Program-made: the position numbers and the translations under genes
Part shown: positions 49,046 through 50,049 of the stretch, piece after piece
How positions within the stretch are numbered: the stretch's first letter is position 1
How the letters are laid out: the number at the start of each line of letters is the position of its first letter
Origin: Paracoccaceae bacterium
GTDB taxonomy: Bacteria > Pseudomonadota > Alphaproteobacteria > Rhodobacterales > Rhodobacteraceae
DNA: 50,049 bases
Assembly: GCA_027484915.1 (NCBI GenBank)
Contig: JAIXSA010000033.1
Location: 1-50,049 of the forward strand
Direction: 5' to 3'
The notes under the pieces: generated by a model
What the model saw: the letters and a program-made list of their open reading frames with translations, nothing else
What the model was told of the DNA's origin: nothing
Databases searched by the model: none

Positions 49046-50049
49046 TTGATCGCCACATACCGCAAGCTTTTCGCATTGTTCGACGAAGTCGAGCGTCGGC
49101 GATTCTGGTTGCTTACCGGGCTGATGGTCATGGTCGCGATTGCCGAGATCATGGGGATTTCGGCTGTGCTCATGCTGCTGCAGGTCCTGGCCGAGCCGGA
49201 CATGGTGCAGACCAATGCGCGGCTGGCCGCGGTCTATGATTGGGTCGGGTTCGACAGCACCTTCACTTTCCAGGTGAGCCTTGCCGCTGGGGTCCTTGTC
49301 GTGGTGATGGGGGGATTGGCGGTCAAGGCGCTGGGGACCTATGCGCTGATCCGCTTTTCGACGATGCGGGGGTATACGGTGTCGACGCGGCTGCTATCGG
49401 CCTATCTCAGCCAGTCCTACGCGTGGTTTCTGGACCGCAACAGCGCCGAGCTGGGCAAGAACGTGCTGAACGAGGTCGATGGCCTGGTCGCGCGGGTGAT
49501 CCAGCCCTGCCTGCGGCTTGTAGCCAACGGGCTGATGGTCTTTGCGATTCTGTGCTTCCTGATGCTGGTCGATCCACTGGTCACCCTGTTCTCGGCCCTG
49601 GTGCTGGGGCTGGGCTACGGGCTGATCTACCTGCGCTTCCGGGGCCGGCTGCACCGGCTGGGCGAGGATATGATGAACGCCTACGAGGACCGCTTCGTGG
49701 TGGCGCAGGAAGCGACGGGCGGGATCAAGGACGTCAAGGTCATGGGCCTAGAGGCAGGCTATGTCGCGAGCTACGCCAAGGCGGCGCGCAAGGCGGCGCA
49801 TTCGGGCGCGACGATGGGCGTGATGGGGGAACTGCCGCGCTTTATCCTGGAGGCGATCACCTTCGGCACGCTTCTGGGGCTGATCCTGCTTCTCTTGTTC
49901 CGCAATGAGGGCAACATCACCGCCATCGTGCCGACGCTGGGGGTGATCGCGTTCTCGACCATGCGTCTTCTGCCGTCGCTGCAGCAGATCTACCATTCGC
50001 TGGTGTCGCTGCGCGGGGCGACGGCGATCCTGGACACGATCGTGCATGA
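49046..50049 (+). CDS. ABC exporter, transmembrane half (3' end off the right edge)
   Basis: At least 334 residues of an ABC transporter fusing membrane and ATPase domains. The TTG start at 49046 opens MIATYRKLFALFDEVERRRF. Predicted helices lie near residues 22-50, 70-90, 150-190 (LMVFAILCFLMLVDPLVTLF) and 260-320. EDRFVVAQEATGGIKDVKVMG (shown here only as VAQEATGGIKDVKVMG, about 220-235) is the coupling-helix region of the lipid-linked oligosaccharide flippase group (PglK/WlaB-like, MsbA fold). The Walker motifs lie beyond the window. Given the neighbouring sugar transferase, it may flip a lipid-linked exopolysaccharide unit. The start codon is tentative; GGGTG at 49034-49038 is the only Shine-Dalgarno candidate. 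Confidence 0.85.
   Translation, partial: MIATYRKLFALFDEVERRRFWLLTGLMVMVAIAEIMGISAVLMLLQVLAEPDMVQTNARLAAVYDWVGFDSTFTFQVSLAAGVLVVVMGGLAVKALGTYALIRFSTMRGYTVSTRLLSAYLSQSYAWFLDRNSAELGKNVLNEVDGLVARVIQPCLRLVANGLMVFAILCFLMLVDPLVTLFSALVLGLGYGLIYLRFRGRLHRLGEDMMNAYEDRFVVAQEATGGIKDVKVMGLEAGYVASYAKAARKAAHSGATMGVMGELPRFILEAITFGTLLGLILLLLFRNEGNITAIVPTLGVIAFSTMRLLPSLQQIYHSLVSLRGATAILDTIVH

Noticed and set aside
48654-49049. 131-aa ORFs on either strand in the gap before the ABC exporter
   Set aside because: No ribosome binding site and unnatural composition; they coexist on both strands as expected for GC-rich non-coding DNA.
1-50049. Search for CRISPR arrays, insertion sequences, phage genes, toxin-antitoxin pairs and defence systems
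   Set aside because: No regularly spaced direct repeats, transposase, integrase, capsid or defence signature motifs were seen.

Overview
The window reads as a chromosome segment of an alphaproteobacterium of the Rhodobacterales/Rhodobacteraceae (Rhodobacter, Tabrizicola or Gemmobacter-like). This rests on high GC, dense 4-bp ATGA/GTGA gene overlaps, a cobS/cobT pair, a ribBA-ribH-nusB block, a NavSp1-like sodium channel and a split his locus. No phage, insertion sequence, CRISPR array or rRNA operon is visible. The genus is inference; the order-level placement is fairly safe.

Layout. 1-8.5 kb: partial SUV3-type helicase with a TPR partner (minus), an SCP2 protein coupled to a lysophospholipase-like hydrolase (plus), a 180-bp element with terminal inverted repeats, a voltage-gated sodium channel, a META lipoprotein, nusB-ribH-ribBA (minus) and divergent cobS/cobT. 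8.7-16.5 kb: a 967-aa Pro/Ala-rich membrane protein that looks like a GspL/PilM-GspC/PilP fusion, a SIMPL protein, two coupled orphan membrane-anchored proteins, metY and a VOC protein followed by the frameshifted remnant of a second copy. 16.7-26.4 kb: HWE histidine kinase, Kef antiporter, 4HBT thioesterase, a divergent HxlR/SDR pair sharing two 17-bp operators, a divergent Lrp/LysE pair, a membrane-anchored phosphatase, a glycosyltransferase-like protein with DDAH, and map. 26.5-33.6 kb: a Tat-exported alkaline-phosphatase-superfamily protein with a membrane partner, then a plus-strand glycan-modification operon (small periplasmic protein, helical-repeat glycosyltransferase, sulfotransferase-glycosyltransferase fusion, 103-aa protein).

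33.6-43.7 kb: tRNA-Tyr, an RlmB-type methyltransferase, a structured leader with an intrinsic terminator directly before a CoA-binding protein gene, and the minus-strand his genes hisE-hisF, hisA and hisB-hisH-glsA. Two glycan-type genes and a DUF2867 gene separate hisF from hisA. 43.9-50 kb: an exopolysaccharide region with manC, a PIG-L deacetylase, a membrane protein, an ExoY/WcaJ-type sugar transferase, two paralogous tiny membrane proteins and the transmembrane half of an ABC exporter running off the right edge.

The most unusual non-coding signal is a three-copy intergenic element at about 8.56, 15.91 and 36.39 kb. In every copy a GC palindrome, an AAAATCAA box and a TTTACGG box are separated by exactly 17 nt and 17 nt. 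Other notable points are the multi-hairpin leader at 34.66-34.80 kb, paired AT-rich 24-nt hairpins in two his-flanking gaps, an SDR lacking its catalytic Tyr and Lys, and a RibBA whose GTP cyclohydrolase II half has lost its zinc cysteines.
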